Assembly: GCA_020425885.1 (NCBI GenBank) | Contig: JAGQRA010000466.1 | Location: 1 to 13,470, forward strand | DNA from: Planctomycetota bacterium | GTDB taxonomy: Bacteria > Planctomycetota > UBA1135 > UBA2386 | Direction: 5' to 3' | DNA: 13,470 bases | Shown here: piece after piece, positions 1 through 6,875 of the stretch | Position numbering within the stretch: position 1 is the first letter of the stretch | How the letters are laid out: each line of letters starts with the position of its first letter | The notes under the pieces: generated by a model | What the model was told of the DNA's origin: nothing | What the model saw: only the letters and a program-made list of their open reading frames with translations | Database searches by the model: none | Made by a program: the position numbers and the translations under genes

Positions 1-552
1 AACCGCTGGATCGACCGCGTGCTGCTGCGCGTGGCGCCCGAGACCGTGACCCGGATGTCGCTCAGCAACGCCGCCTCGGGCGGCAAGCCGGTCGTGCTGC
101 AGCGCAAGGACAACGCCGCGTCATGGAGCTGCGAGGCGCCGCCGGCGGGCCGCGGCGCCGTGCGTCAGTCCGAGGTCGAGAGCTTCCTGCAGCGGCTGAG
201 CTGGATCTCGGTGCAGGAGTACAAGCTGCCGCTGCAGCGCGTCGCCAACAAGGCCACGCTCGGCCTGATGCCGGCGCAGATCACCTTCGAGCTGACCTTC
301 AAGGACGGCGACGCCGAGAAGACGGCGACCTTCGAGGTCGGCAGCCGGGTCGAGGGCGAGGACAACGTCCACTACCTGCTCAGCAGCGAGGCGCCGTTCC
401 TGATGACGTGGCCGGCGGCGCTGGTGACCTCGTTCGAGGTCGACGTCGCGCAGAGCTGGTTCGATCCGTCGGGGCCGCCGCCGAACGGCGATGCCCCGGT
501 CAAGGTCGACCCGGTCAAGGACGACTCGCCGCAGAAGGGGCCGGTGAAGTAG
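1..552 (+). CDS. DUF4340-type protein, C-terminal part (5' end outside window)
   Basis: The frame is open from base 1 and stops with TAG at 550-552, so 183 residues are visible and the start lies upstream. The visible part has the alternating hydrophobic/polar pattern of a beta-rich domain. Its features are an early 'LLRVAPETVTRMSL' strand, a mid-segment with 'FLQRLSWISVQEY', a 'FEVGS' turn followed by 'YLLSSEAPFLMTWPAAL', and a proline/lysine/aspartate-rich tail (VKVDPVKDD) that looks disordered. This resembles the DUF4340 repeat domain. DUF4340 proteins are usually membrane-anchored and sit beside GldF/GldG-like ABC transporter genes; that neighbourhood would lie upstream and cannot be seen here. 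The biochemical role of the family is unknown. The gene converges on the minus-strand gene ending at 582. The reading frame is secure; the family name is moderately sure. Confidence 0.7.
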   Translation, partial: NRWIDRVLLRVAPETVTRMSLSNAASGGKPVVLQRKDNAASWSCEAPPAGRGAVRQSEVESFLQRLSWISVQEYKLPLQRVANKATLGLMPAQITFELTFKDGDAEKTATFEVGSRVEGEDNVHYLLSSEAPFLMTWPAALVTSFEVDVAQSWFDPSGPPPNGDAPVKVDPVKDDSPQKGPVK

Positions 553-576
553 ACGCAGCCGCGACGGCGGCTGCGT
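553..576. terminator. Hairpin between converging genes, candidate bidirectional terminator
   Basis: A perfect 9-bp inverted repeat (ACGCAGCCG / CGGCTGCGT, arms 553-561 and 568-576) with a 6-base loop starts directly after the TAG of the plus-strand gene and ends 6 bases before the stop codon of the minus-strand gene (582). Its position between two converging 3' ends fits a shared terminator. Neither side has a U-tract, so intrinsic termination is not proven; it may only protect 3' ends. Confidence 0.45.
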
Positions 577-581
577 TCCGA

Positions 582-2351
582 TCAGTTGCCGATCGTCAGC
601 GCCAGCGCGTCGCTCATCTTGATGTAGCACGACCCGCTGGTCAGCTCGAGGTACTGACCGCAGAACTGCACGCCGCACAGCCCCTGATAGGTCGGCGCCG
701 GGATCGTCACCGTGGCGCGACCGCTGGCGTCGACCTGCGTCAGCAGCACCGACGGGCTCTGGACGTGGACCGTGCCGAGGCACGCGGGCACCACCGCGCT
801 GAGCGGATACGAGGTCGTGCCGAGGCCGAGGGCGAAGAAGCCGAACACGCTCGGCGTGGCGCCGGTCACGGTCCAGTCGAGCGGGCAGCCGAGGTTGCCG
901 TTGGTCGACGTCGTCATGCCCGGGCCGTTGCCGCCGCCGAGGTTGGCGACGACGCCGAGAGCGCCGCCGAGGCAGGACAGGCAGCCGCTGACGTTCATCG
1001 CGACGATGGCGTAGCCGGCGTTGGTGTTGCTGCGGTTCTGGAACGAGATCGCCACCAACGTGCGGCCGGCCTGGGCGCTGAGGTCGATGATGCGCTCGGT
1101 CAGCGACAGGTTGGCGCCGGTGAGGCCGCTGTCGATGAAGGCGGTGCCGGGGAAGGCGCCGCCGAACCAGTCGCCGCCGCTCAGCGGCACGACCAGCGGG
1201 GCGCCGGTCTGGAACGCGAACTCGACGTCGAACGAGCCGCCGCCGTTGCTGATCTGGAACAGCAGGCCCGCGCTCGAGGTCGGGTCGAGCAGGATCGGTT
1301 GCAGCAGCGTCGTCGTCTGCGGCGTGGTCTGGTCGGAGTTCGGCAGCCACGACGGTTGGATGCCGACGTCGTCGTTGTCGATCACCAGATCGAACATCTT
1401 GCTGCCGCCGTCGACGGTGTTGCGATCGCCGAGGTGGACGATGTCGAGCGCGCCGGCCGCGCTCACGAGCTGGTAGGGCGCGAGCAGCGGATTGGCGGGT
1501 TGGCCGGCGCGGAAGTCGAGCGCGCGGTCGGAGATCGAGCGGAAGCCGGTCAGGCTGTCGGGCTGCCCGTCCTCGCCGGCGTGGACGATACCGTTGAAGT
1601 TGTAGTTGAGCGCGATCTGGTTGACGCGGCGCGGCTGCGGCAGGTACTCGATGTTGGCGGCGAGGATCGCGTAGCCGGCGTTGGTGTTGGAGCGGTTGCC
1701 GAAGCTGATCTGCGTCACGACCTCGCCGACATGCGCCGAGAGGTCGATGCGGCCCTCGGTGATCGACAGGTTGGCGCCGAAGTTGGCGGTGTCGACGTTC
1801 TGCGTGCCGGCGAACGTGCCGCCGAACCAGTCGCTGCCCGACAGGGTCGCCGTGTAGGTGTTGCTGCTGGCGAAGGTGAAGGTCACGTCGAACGAGCCGC
1901 CGCCGTTGCTGATCTGATAGAGGAATGCGGCCGACGTCGTCGTCGCCACCGGCAGCGGCGGCGACAGCACCGTGACCTGCGACGTGGTCTGATCGACGTT
2001 CGGCAGCCAGTTCGGCTGGATGCCGATGTCGTCGTTGTCGACCACCAGGTCGAACACCTTGCTGCCGCCGTCGACGGTGTTGCGGTTGCCGAGGTGGACG
2101 ATGTCGAGGGCGCCGGGGGTCGTCACCAGCAGGTACGGTGCCAGCAGCGGGTCGGCGGGAACGCCTGCCGTCCAGTCGAGCGCGCGGTCGGAGATCGACC
2201 GGAAGCCGTTCGGGTCATCGGGCAGGAAGTTCTCGCCGGTGTGGACGATGCCGTTGAAGTTGTAGTTCAGCGGGATCTGGATCGCCTGGGCGGCGACCGG
2301 AGTGGCGACGGCGGCGAGGACGAGTGGGATGAACGGAGAAGTGACTCTCAT
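582..2351 (-). CDS. Secreted protein with two 220-residue modules and Cys-containing C-terminal domain (paralogue of 5006-6760)
   Basis: 589 residues, ATG start at 2351, TGA at 582-584. I do not recognise a named family. Residues 1-23 form a Sec signal peptide (hydrophobic core FIPLVLAAVATPVA, AQA cleavage site). Two homologous modules follow, residues 24-235 and 244-455, offset by exactly 220 residues with no net indel. They share YNFNGI-H-GE, FRSISDRALD, LDIVHLG-RNTVDGG, DNDD-GIQP-WLPN, ISNGGGSFDV, DWFGG and NRSNTNAGYAI. A linker P-PRR-N joins them. Residues 457-589 form a Cys-containing domain (CLSCLGG, NLGCPLDWTVTGATP) ending in MSDALALTIGN. The repeated D/N-rich loops could bind calcium or sugars, but that is inference. 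It is the last gene of the minus-strand set, 75 bases after the propeller gene, and no strong Shine-Dalgarno is visible. An extracellular or surface role is likely. Confidence 0.9.
   Translation of the reverse strand: MRVTSPFIPLVLAAVATPVAAQAIQIPLNYNFNGIVHTGENFLPDDPNGFRSISDRALDWTAGVPADPLLAPYLLVTTPGALDIVHLGNRNTVDGGSKVFDLVVDNDDIGIQPNWLPNVDQTTSQVTVLSPPLPVATTTSAAFLYQISNGGGSFDVTFTFASSNTYTATLSGSDWFGGTFAGTQNVDTANFGANLSITEGRIDLSAHVGEVVTQISFGNRSNTNAGYAILAANIEYLPQPRRVNQIALNYNFNGIVHAGEDGQPDSLTGFRSISDRALDFRAGQPANPLLAPYQLVSAAGALDIVHLGDRNTVDGGSKMFDLVIDNDDVGIQPSWLPNSDQTTPQTTTLLQPILLDPTSSAGLLFQISNGGGSFDVEFAFQTGAPLVVPLSGGDWFGGAFPGTAFIDSGLTGANLSLTERIIDLSAQAGRTLVAISFQNRSNTNAGYAIVAMNVSGCLSCLGGALGVVANLGGGNGPGMTTSTNGNLGCPLDWTVTGATPSVFGFFALGLGTTSYPLSAVVPACLGTVHVQSPSVLLTQVDASGRATVTIPAPTYQGLCGVQFCGQYLELTSGSCYIKMSDALALTIGN
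987..2282 (-). repeat. Intragenic tandem duplication, exact 660-bp period
   Basis: The two modules of this gene lie at 1647-2282 and 987-1622. The duplication is visible at the DNA level at a constant offset of 660 bases. For example, 1402-1424 and 2062-2084 both read CTGCCGCCGTCGACGGTGTTGCG or nearly so, and the segments beginning at 1321 and 1981 are largely identical. No net insertion or deletion has accumulated between the copies. Confidence 0.92.
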
Positions 2352-2426
2352 TTGCAGGCTCGGGCTGTGGTGTCGGGGTTACGGAATCCGGGCAACCGGA
2401 GAGAAGACGGGCGACACGGGTCGCGA

Positions 2427-5006
2427 TCAGGGGACCATCGTGACCGGGACCGCGTTGCTGGCGAAGTGGAACTGCGGCACCGACGCGTCGGAGACCAGAT
2501 AGGCGTGGTGGAAGCCGAGACCGAGCAGGCTCACCGGCAGCGGCGGCACGACGATCGCGGCCTGGCCCTGGCCTGTGGCGTCGAGCTGGCCGAGCGTGCC
2601 CTGCAGCATCGCCGGGCTGAACACCGACCAGGTCAGCTGGAACCAGGCGTCGCCGATCGAATTGAGCGGCAGCAGCACGGGGCCGAACCAGGTGCCCGGG
2701 ACGGTGCCGGTCATCGAGCCGACCAGGTGGTAGAAGCGCCCGGCATGGGCGGCTCCGGCCTGCAGCGCGAAGTCGATGCGTCCGCCGGTCGACAGCGAGA
2801 GCTCGTCGGTGCTCGCGTAGAGCGGATCGCACTCGTCGGGGACGCCGTTGCCGTCGAAGTCGTGTGAGGTGCCGGAGCGCAGATCGCAGACGTCGAGCAC
2901 GAGATTGCCGTTGCAGTCGGCGCGACCCTGGGCGATCTCGCAGGCATCGGGCAGACCGTTGGCGTCGCAGTCGCCGGGATCGCCGTAGCGCACGCGCAGG
3001 ATACGGCCGCCGCTCGCGATCGGGCCCGAGGTCTGCTCGTCCTTGTAGAGCTCGCTGAAGTAGAGCCCGTCGTCGCCGGCCGCCAGCGCCACCGCGGTCG
3101 CAAAGCCGTCGCCGACGTACTCGACGAACGGGATCGGGCCGTTCCTCAGGTTGCCGTTGGCGTCGAGCACGAACTCGGTAACGCGCTTGCCGATCGCCTG
3201 CTGGCCCTCGGCGTAGGTCGCGCCCGACTCGGTGACGAAGGCGTGGTCCTGCAGCTCGGCCGGGAAGCCGCTGCCGCCGAACGTCTGCGGCTGCACGAAG
3301 GCGATGTTGACCGGACCGCTCGACGGCGACCAGTTGTAGAGGGCGAAGTTCGCCATGCTGGCGTCGGTGTTGTTCCAGCCGTAGTTGCGGCCGGCGACGA
3401 CGCGGGTGAAGCGGTCGACCGAGGGGCCGTTCTCGACCTCGTAGCGGTAGCCGTCGGAAGCGCGGAAGGCGCCGCCGAACGGGTTGCGGACGCCGTAGGC
3501 GTAGACGTAGTCGCGGGCGTCGACGCTGCCGCCGTTGTAGAACGGGTTGGTCGCGATCGGGCTGCCGTCGAGGCCGAGGCGCAGGATCTTGCCGCGGTAC
3601 GAGCCGAGGTTCTGCGCGGTCTGATAGCTGAAGCCGTCGCCCATGTGGCAGTAGAGCTCGCCGCCGACGATCTCGAGGCAGGAGATCTGATGCGACTGTC
3701 CCTGCGTCTCGCCCTGCATGTCGAGGATCACCTGCCGCGTCTGCGCGGTCAGGCCGCGGTTGCTGCTGTGCAGCCGCGTGATGCGCGGGTAGTTCTGGCC
3801 GCCGGTGCGCCACATGTGCGCGGCGAAGATGTCGCCGCTGATCGGATCGACGGCGATGCCGGTCAGTCCCTGCTCGCCGCTGCCTGGGAAGGCGCCCGAC
3901 GGCGTGTAGTTCAACAGCCCCGAGGCGTAGGTCGACACGGTGCCGTCGTTGCTGACGACGACGATGCGCCCGTAGAGCTCGGTGACGTAGTAGTGCGGGT
4001 CACCGGGTGCTGTGCCCGGGTTCGGCACGAAGGCGATGTTGACCGGCAGCGTCAGGCCGGCGGCGACGACTTCGACGACGAACCCCGGCCGCCGCGCCAC
4101 CCACGGCACCAGCAGGCCGCGCGCCCGCGTCGTAAAGTCCGGCACGAACGGCGAATTGCTGGCGTCGTAGGTCGCGCCCTGTTCGCTGACCCAGAACGCC
4201 GCGCTCTGGAACGGCGGCAGGTCGATCGCCGGCAGGTGCACGACGAAGCGCTCGCAGTCGTGTTCGTAGGCGACGAGGTCGGTCGGCGGCAGCACCAGGT
4301 TGGCGCCGCTGTTGCCGGCATCGATGACGACGCGGACGGCGCGGTGCGCCGGCAGCCCGACCGGGTTGGTCAGCCGATTGCCGGGCGCAGGATCGCCGTC
4401 GATGCGCAGCAAGAGCCAACGCGAGTCGGTCTCGAGGCGCAGCATCGGGTTCGGGAAGCCGGTCGGCAGATCGACGGCGACGCCGGCGGCGTCGGTCCAC
4501 ACCGGCCCCGGTGTATCGTCGACGTCCTCGAGGAACAGCGGCTCCTTGCGATCGGCGGCGCCGGTCGAGAACGGGATCGAGGACCACGGGCTCCACTCGG
4601 TGGCCGGGTCGCCGCTGTCGTCCTGGTGGCGCACGCGCAGCGTGTACTGCGTGGCGGCGAACAGCCGGTGCCAGCCGGCGTGCGAGTTCTCGAACACGCC
4701 GTCGCCGAAGTGGGTGTGCACGCGCTCGACGCCGGTGAGACCACCGGCGCGCCAGACCCGCTGCAAAGGCGACACCGTCCAGATCTCCCAGTCGGTGGCG
4801 GCGTGCTGATCCCCGGGGTCGGGATCCCGGAACGGCGCCGTCTCCATGTGGACGTCGTTCGGGTTGAGCACGCGATCAGGCTGCCCCGGCTCGGTGATGA
4901 CAGGCGCGTTCGGCGGCCGGTTCTGGGCGCGAACGACGGCGGCGAGGGTGAGGTAGACGGCGACCTGGAGGTAACGGTGCATGGGGCGGTTCGGGGGCGT
5001 TCGCAT
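2427..5006 (-). CDS. Secreted PQQ-dependent sugar dehydrogenase-like (GSDH) propeller protein with calcium-type repeats
   Basis: 859 residues from ATG at 5006, which overlaps the upstream stop as TGATG; ATG 4982 is the alternative. A signal peptide spans about residues 1-27 (YLQVAVYLTLAAVV, cleavage VRA|QN). Residues about 33-150 look like a fibronectin-III-type sandwich. Residues about 308-675 match the glucose/sorbosone dehydrogenase propeller: GLTLPVNIAFVP, SHQIS with H439 in the place of the usual catalytic His, LYCHMGDG, RGKILRLGLDGSPIATNPF, YAYGVRNPFGGAFR, VENGPSVDRF, GRNYGW. Residues 679-727 hold three calcium-type motifs (DCDANGLPDACE, DCNGNLVLDVCD, DFDGNGVPDECD). Residues 732-859 form a beta-rich C-terminal domain. 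The family oxidises sugars or aldehydes with PQQ in the periplasm; the true substrate here is unknown, and many such homologues are untested. It is sandwiched between two paralogous secreted proteins with which it is probably co-expressed. Confidence 0.9.
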   Translation of the reverse strand: MRTPPNRPMHRYLQVAVYLTLAAVVRAQNRPPNAPVITEPGQPDRVLNPNDVHMETAPFRDPDPGDQHAATDWEIWTVSPLQRVWRAGGLTGVERVHTHFGDGVFENSHAGWHRLFAATQYTLRVRHQDDSGDPATEWSPWSSIPFSTGAADRKEPLFLEDVDDTPGPVWTDAAGVAVDLPTGFPNPMLRLETDSRWLLLRIDGDPAPGNRLTNPVGLPAHRAVRVVIDAGNSGANLVLPPTDLVAYEHDCERFVVHLPAIDLPPFQSAAFWVSEQGATYDASNSPFVPDFTTRARGLLVPWVARRPGFVVEVVAAGLTLPVNIAFVPNPGTAPGDPHYYVTELYGRIVVVSNDGTVSTYASGLLNYTPSGAFPGSGEQGLTGIAVDPISGDIFAAHMWRTGGQNYPRITRLHSSNRGLTAQTRQVILDMQGETQGQSHQISCLEIVGGELYCHMGDGFSYQTAQNLGSYRGKILRLGLDGSPIATNPFYNGGSVDARDYVYAYGVRNPFGGAFRASDGYRYEVENGPSVDRFTRVVAGRNYGWNNTDASMANFALYNWSPSSGPVNIAFVQPQTFGGSGFPAELQDHAFVTESGATYAEGQQAIGKRVTEFVLDANGNLRNGPIPFVEYVGDGFATAVALAAGDDGLYFSELYKDEQTSGPIASGGRILRVRYGDPGDCDANGLPDACEIAQGRADCNGNLVLDVCDLRSGTSHDFDGNGVPDECDPLYASTDELSLSTGGRIDFALQAGAAHAGRFYHLVGSMTGTVPGTWFGPVLLPLNSIGDAWFQLTWSVFSPAMLQGTLGQLDATGQGQAAIVVPPLPVSLLGLGFHHAYLVSDASVPQFHFASNAVPVTMVP

Positions 5007-6760
5007 CAGTTGCCGATCGTGATCGCCAGCGCGTCGCTGAGCCGCAGCGGACAGGCGGCGGTGACGAGCTCGACGTACTGACCGGTCAGCGTGAGGCCGC
5101 AGAACGCCGCGTTGGCCGGCGTCGGCAGCACATAGGTGGCGGTGCCGGCGGGGCCGACGGCGGCGCCGATGACGACCGGGTTCGGCACCGCGATGGTGCC
5201 GGTGCAGGTCGCGAACACGCTCGACAACGGCAGCGAGGTGGTGCCGATGCCGATGGCGAAGACGCCGAACGGCGTGCCCGGCGTGGCGCCGGCGACGGTC
5301 CATTCGATCGGGCAGCCGAGCGTGCCGAGGCTCGTCGTCGCCATCGAAGGCCCGTTGCCGCCGCCGAGGGCCGTGATGCCGCCGGTGTTGCCGCAGGCGA
5401 GACAGCCCGAGACGTTGGCGGCGAGGATCGCGCAGCTGCCGTTCGGATTGCTGCGGTTGCCGAAGCTGATCGCGTTCAGCACCAGGCCGGCGGCGGCAGA
5501 GAGATCGATGGTGGCGGAGTCGACGTGCAGCGGCAGGCCGACCGTGGCGCGGTCGACGTTGCCGACGCCGAGCAGGCTGCCGCCGACCCAGTCGCTGCCG
5601 ACCAACGTCGCCGTCACCGCGCCCTGGGCGAAGACGAAGGTCACGTCGAAGGCGCCGCCGCCGTTCGTGGTCTGGTAGAGGAAGCTCGCGGTCGAGGCCG
5701 AGTCGAGCAGGATCCCCGGACTCAGCGTCGTCGTCTGCGGGCCGGTGAGGTCCGGGTTCGGCAGCCACGTCGGCTGCACGCCGAGGTCGTCGCCGTCGGG
5801 CAGCGGGTCGAAGGCGAACGCGCCGCCGCCGACGGTGTTGCGGTTGCCGAGCATGACGAGGTCGAGCGCGCCGGGTGCGGCGACCAGTTCGAAGCGGGCG
5901 AGCAGCGGGTCGTTCGGCACGCCGGCGGTGAAGTCGAGGCCGCGGTCGGCGATCGAGCGGTAGCCGTTCGGTGCGTCGGGCAGCAACGTCTCGCCGGCGT
6001 GGGCGATGCCGTTCCAGTTGCAGTTCAGCGCGATTGGGTTGTCGCGGCGCGGCGTCGGCGCGGCGTCGACGTTGACGCCGAAGATGCCGTAGCCGGCGTT
6101 GGTGTTGCTGCGGTTGGCGAACGCGATCTGCACCAGCGTCTCACCGGCATCGAGGCTCAGATCGATGACCCGCTCGACGAGGTTGAGATTGCCGCCGGTG
6201 TTGGCGCGATCGACGCTATCGCGGCCGGCGTAGTTGCCGCCGAACCAGTCGGGCCCGCTGACCGTGCGCGTGCGCGTGCGGTTGCTCTGGTAGGTGAAGA
6301 TGACGTCGAACGAACCGCCGCCGTTGCTGACGTGGAACAGCACGCTGGCCTGCGAGCTCAGCCCGAGCAGGATCGGCGTCGACAGCACGGTGACCTGCGG
6401 ACCGGTCTGGTTGACATTGCCGAGCCAGGCCGGCTGCACGCCGATGTCGTCGTTGTCGGGCACGGCGTCGAACGCCCAGTTGCCGCCGTCGACGGTGTTG
6501 CGGTTGCCGAGGTGCACCATGTCGAGCACGCCCGGCGTGGCGACGATCGCGTAGCGCGACAGCAGCGCGTCGTTCGGCACGCCGGCGGTGAAGTCGAGCG
6601 CGCGGTCGGAGATCGCGCGGAAGCCGTTCGGCGCGTCCGGCAACCCGGTCTCGCCGGCGTGGGCGATGCCGTTCCAGTTGTAGGTCAGCGGGATCCGGAC
6701 CGTGTTCTGCGCGAGCAGAGCGGCGGCCGGGGCTAGAACGGCGAGGTAGAGGCGAAGCAC
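5006..6760 (-). CDS. Secreted protein with two 220-residue modules and Cys-containing C-terminal domain (first gene of set)
   Basis: 584 residues from GTG at 6760, TGA at 5006-5008. This start is chosen because it begins directly with a signal peptide (LRLYLAVLAPAAALLA, cleavage LLA|QN) and gives a length close to the paralogue's 589. The frame is open further to a GTG at 6853, but that extension is Arg-rich and not signal-like. Modules span residues 22-233 and 242-453, again exactly 220 apart. Shared motifs are YNWNGIAHAGE, ISDRALDFTAGVPND, LGNRNTV-GG, D-DD-GVQP-WL, NGGG-FDV, DW-GG, and NRSN-N. The C-terminal domain (CLACGNTGG, LGCPIEWTVAGATP) ends in LSDALAITIGN. The function is unrecognised; the D/N/G-rich beta pattern suggests a surface or binding module. 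Its stop overlaps the propeller gene start. Confidence 0.88.
   Translation of the reverse strand: MLRLYLAVLAPAAALLAQNTVRIPLTYNWNGIAHAGETGLPDAPNGFRAISDRALDFTAGVPNDALLSRYAIVATPGVLDMVHLGNRNTVDGGNWAFDAVPDNDDIGVQPAWLGNVNQTGPQVTVLSTPILLGLSSQASVLFHVSNGGGSFDVIFTYQSNRTRTRTVSGPDWFGGNYAGRDSVDRANTGGNLNLVERVIDLSLDAGETLVQIAFANRSNTNAGYGIFGVNVDAAPTPRRDNPIALNCNWNGIAHAGETLLPDAPNGYRSIADRGLDFTAGVPNDPLLARFELVAAPGALDLVMLGNRNTVGGGAFAFDPLPDGDDLGVQPTWLPNPDLTGPQTTTLSPGILLDSASTASFLYQTTNGGGAFDVTFVFAQGAVTATLVGSDWVGGSLLGVGNVDRATVGLPLHVDSATIDLSAAAGLVLNAISFGNRSNPNGSCAILAANVSGCLACGNTGGITALGGGNGPSMATTSLGTLGCPIEWTVAGATPGTPFGVFAIGIGTTSLPLSSVFATCTGTIAVPNPVVIGAAVGPAGTATYVLPTPANAAFCGLTLTGQYVELVTAACPLRLSDALAITIGN
5402..6697 (-). 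repeat. Intragenic tandem duplication, 660-bp period (more diverged copy pair)
   Basis: The two modules lie at 6062-6697 and 5402-6037, again with zero net indel. They are more diverged than the pair in the paralogue. A shared block (GCCGTCGACGGTGTTGCGGT-type) is found near 6484 and, with changes, near 5826. Confidence 0.88.
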
Positions 6761-6784
6761 GGTTGCGGGGGCTGGGGTTGCCCG

Positions 6785-6790
6785 AGTGTA
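6785..6790 (-). promoter_or_regulatory. Possible -10 element for the secreted-protein set
   Basis: On the minus strand TACACT (4 of 6 to TATAAT) lies 25 bases before the chosen GTG start at 6760, in the 115-base gap after the radical SAM gene. No convincing -35 box is visible 16-18 bases upstream. It would give a short leader and fits the GTG 6760 start better than the GTG at 6853. Weak call. Confidence 0.22.
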
Positions 6791-6875
6791 GCGCCGGCTC
6801 GGAGAGTGCCGACAGGCGCGCGGTCCGAGTTCGTCGCAACGGGGTGAAATCACCGGCTCCGGTCACTCGGCGTGG

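Noticed and set aside
2387..2400. Small hairpin TCCGG-GCAA-CCGGA between the propeller gene and the last secreted gene
   Set aside because: A five-bp stem without a U-tract is expected by chance at this GC content. It may attenuate, but nothing supports it.
123..2867. Very long plus-strand open frame across the start of the window, and similar long frames at 3243-5081 and 5525-6736
   Set aside because: They lie antisense to clearly coding minus-strand genes. Their products are Arg/Ala/Val/Asp low-complexity strings without family motifs, as expected from third-position GC bias.
6761..6853. N-terminal extension of the first secreted protein to GTG 6853
   Set aside because: It would put an Arg/Pro-rich stretch before an otherwise ideal signal peptide, and the paralogue has no such extension.
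6852..6863. Near-palindrome ACCGGCTCCGGT after the radical SAM stop
   Set aside because: The stem is only four to five bp and the loop too tight; there is no terminator tail.
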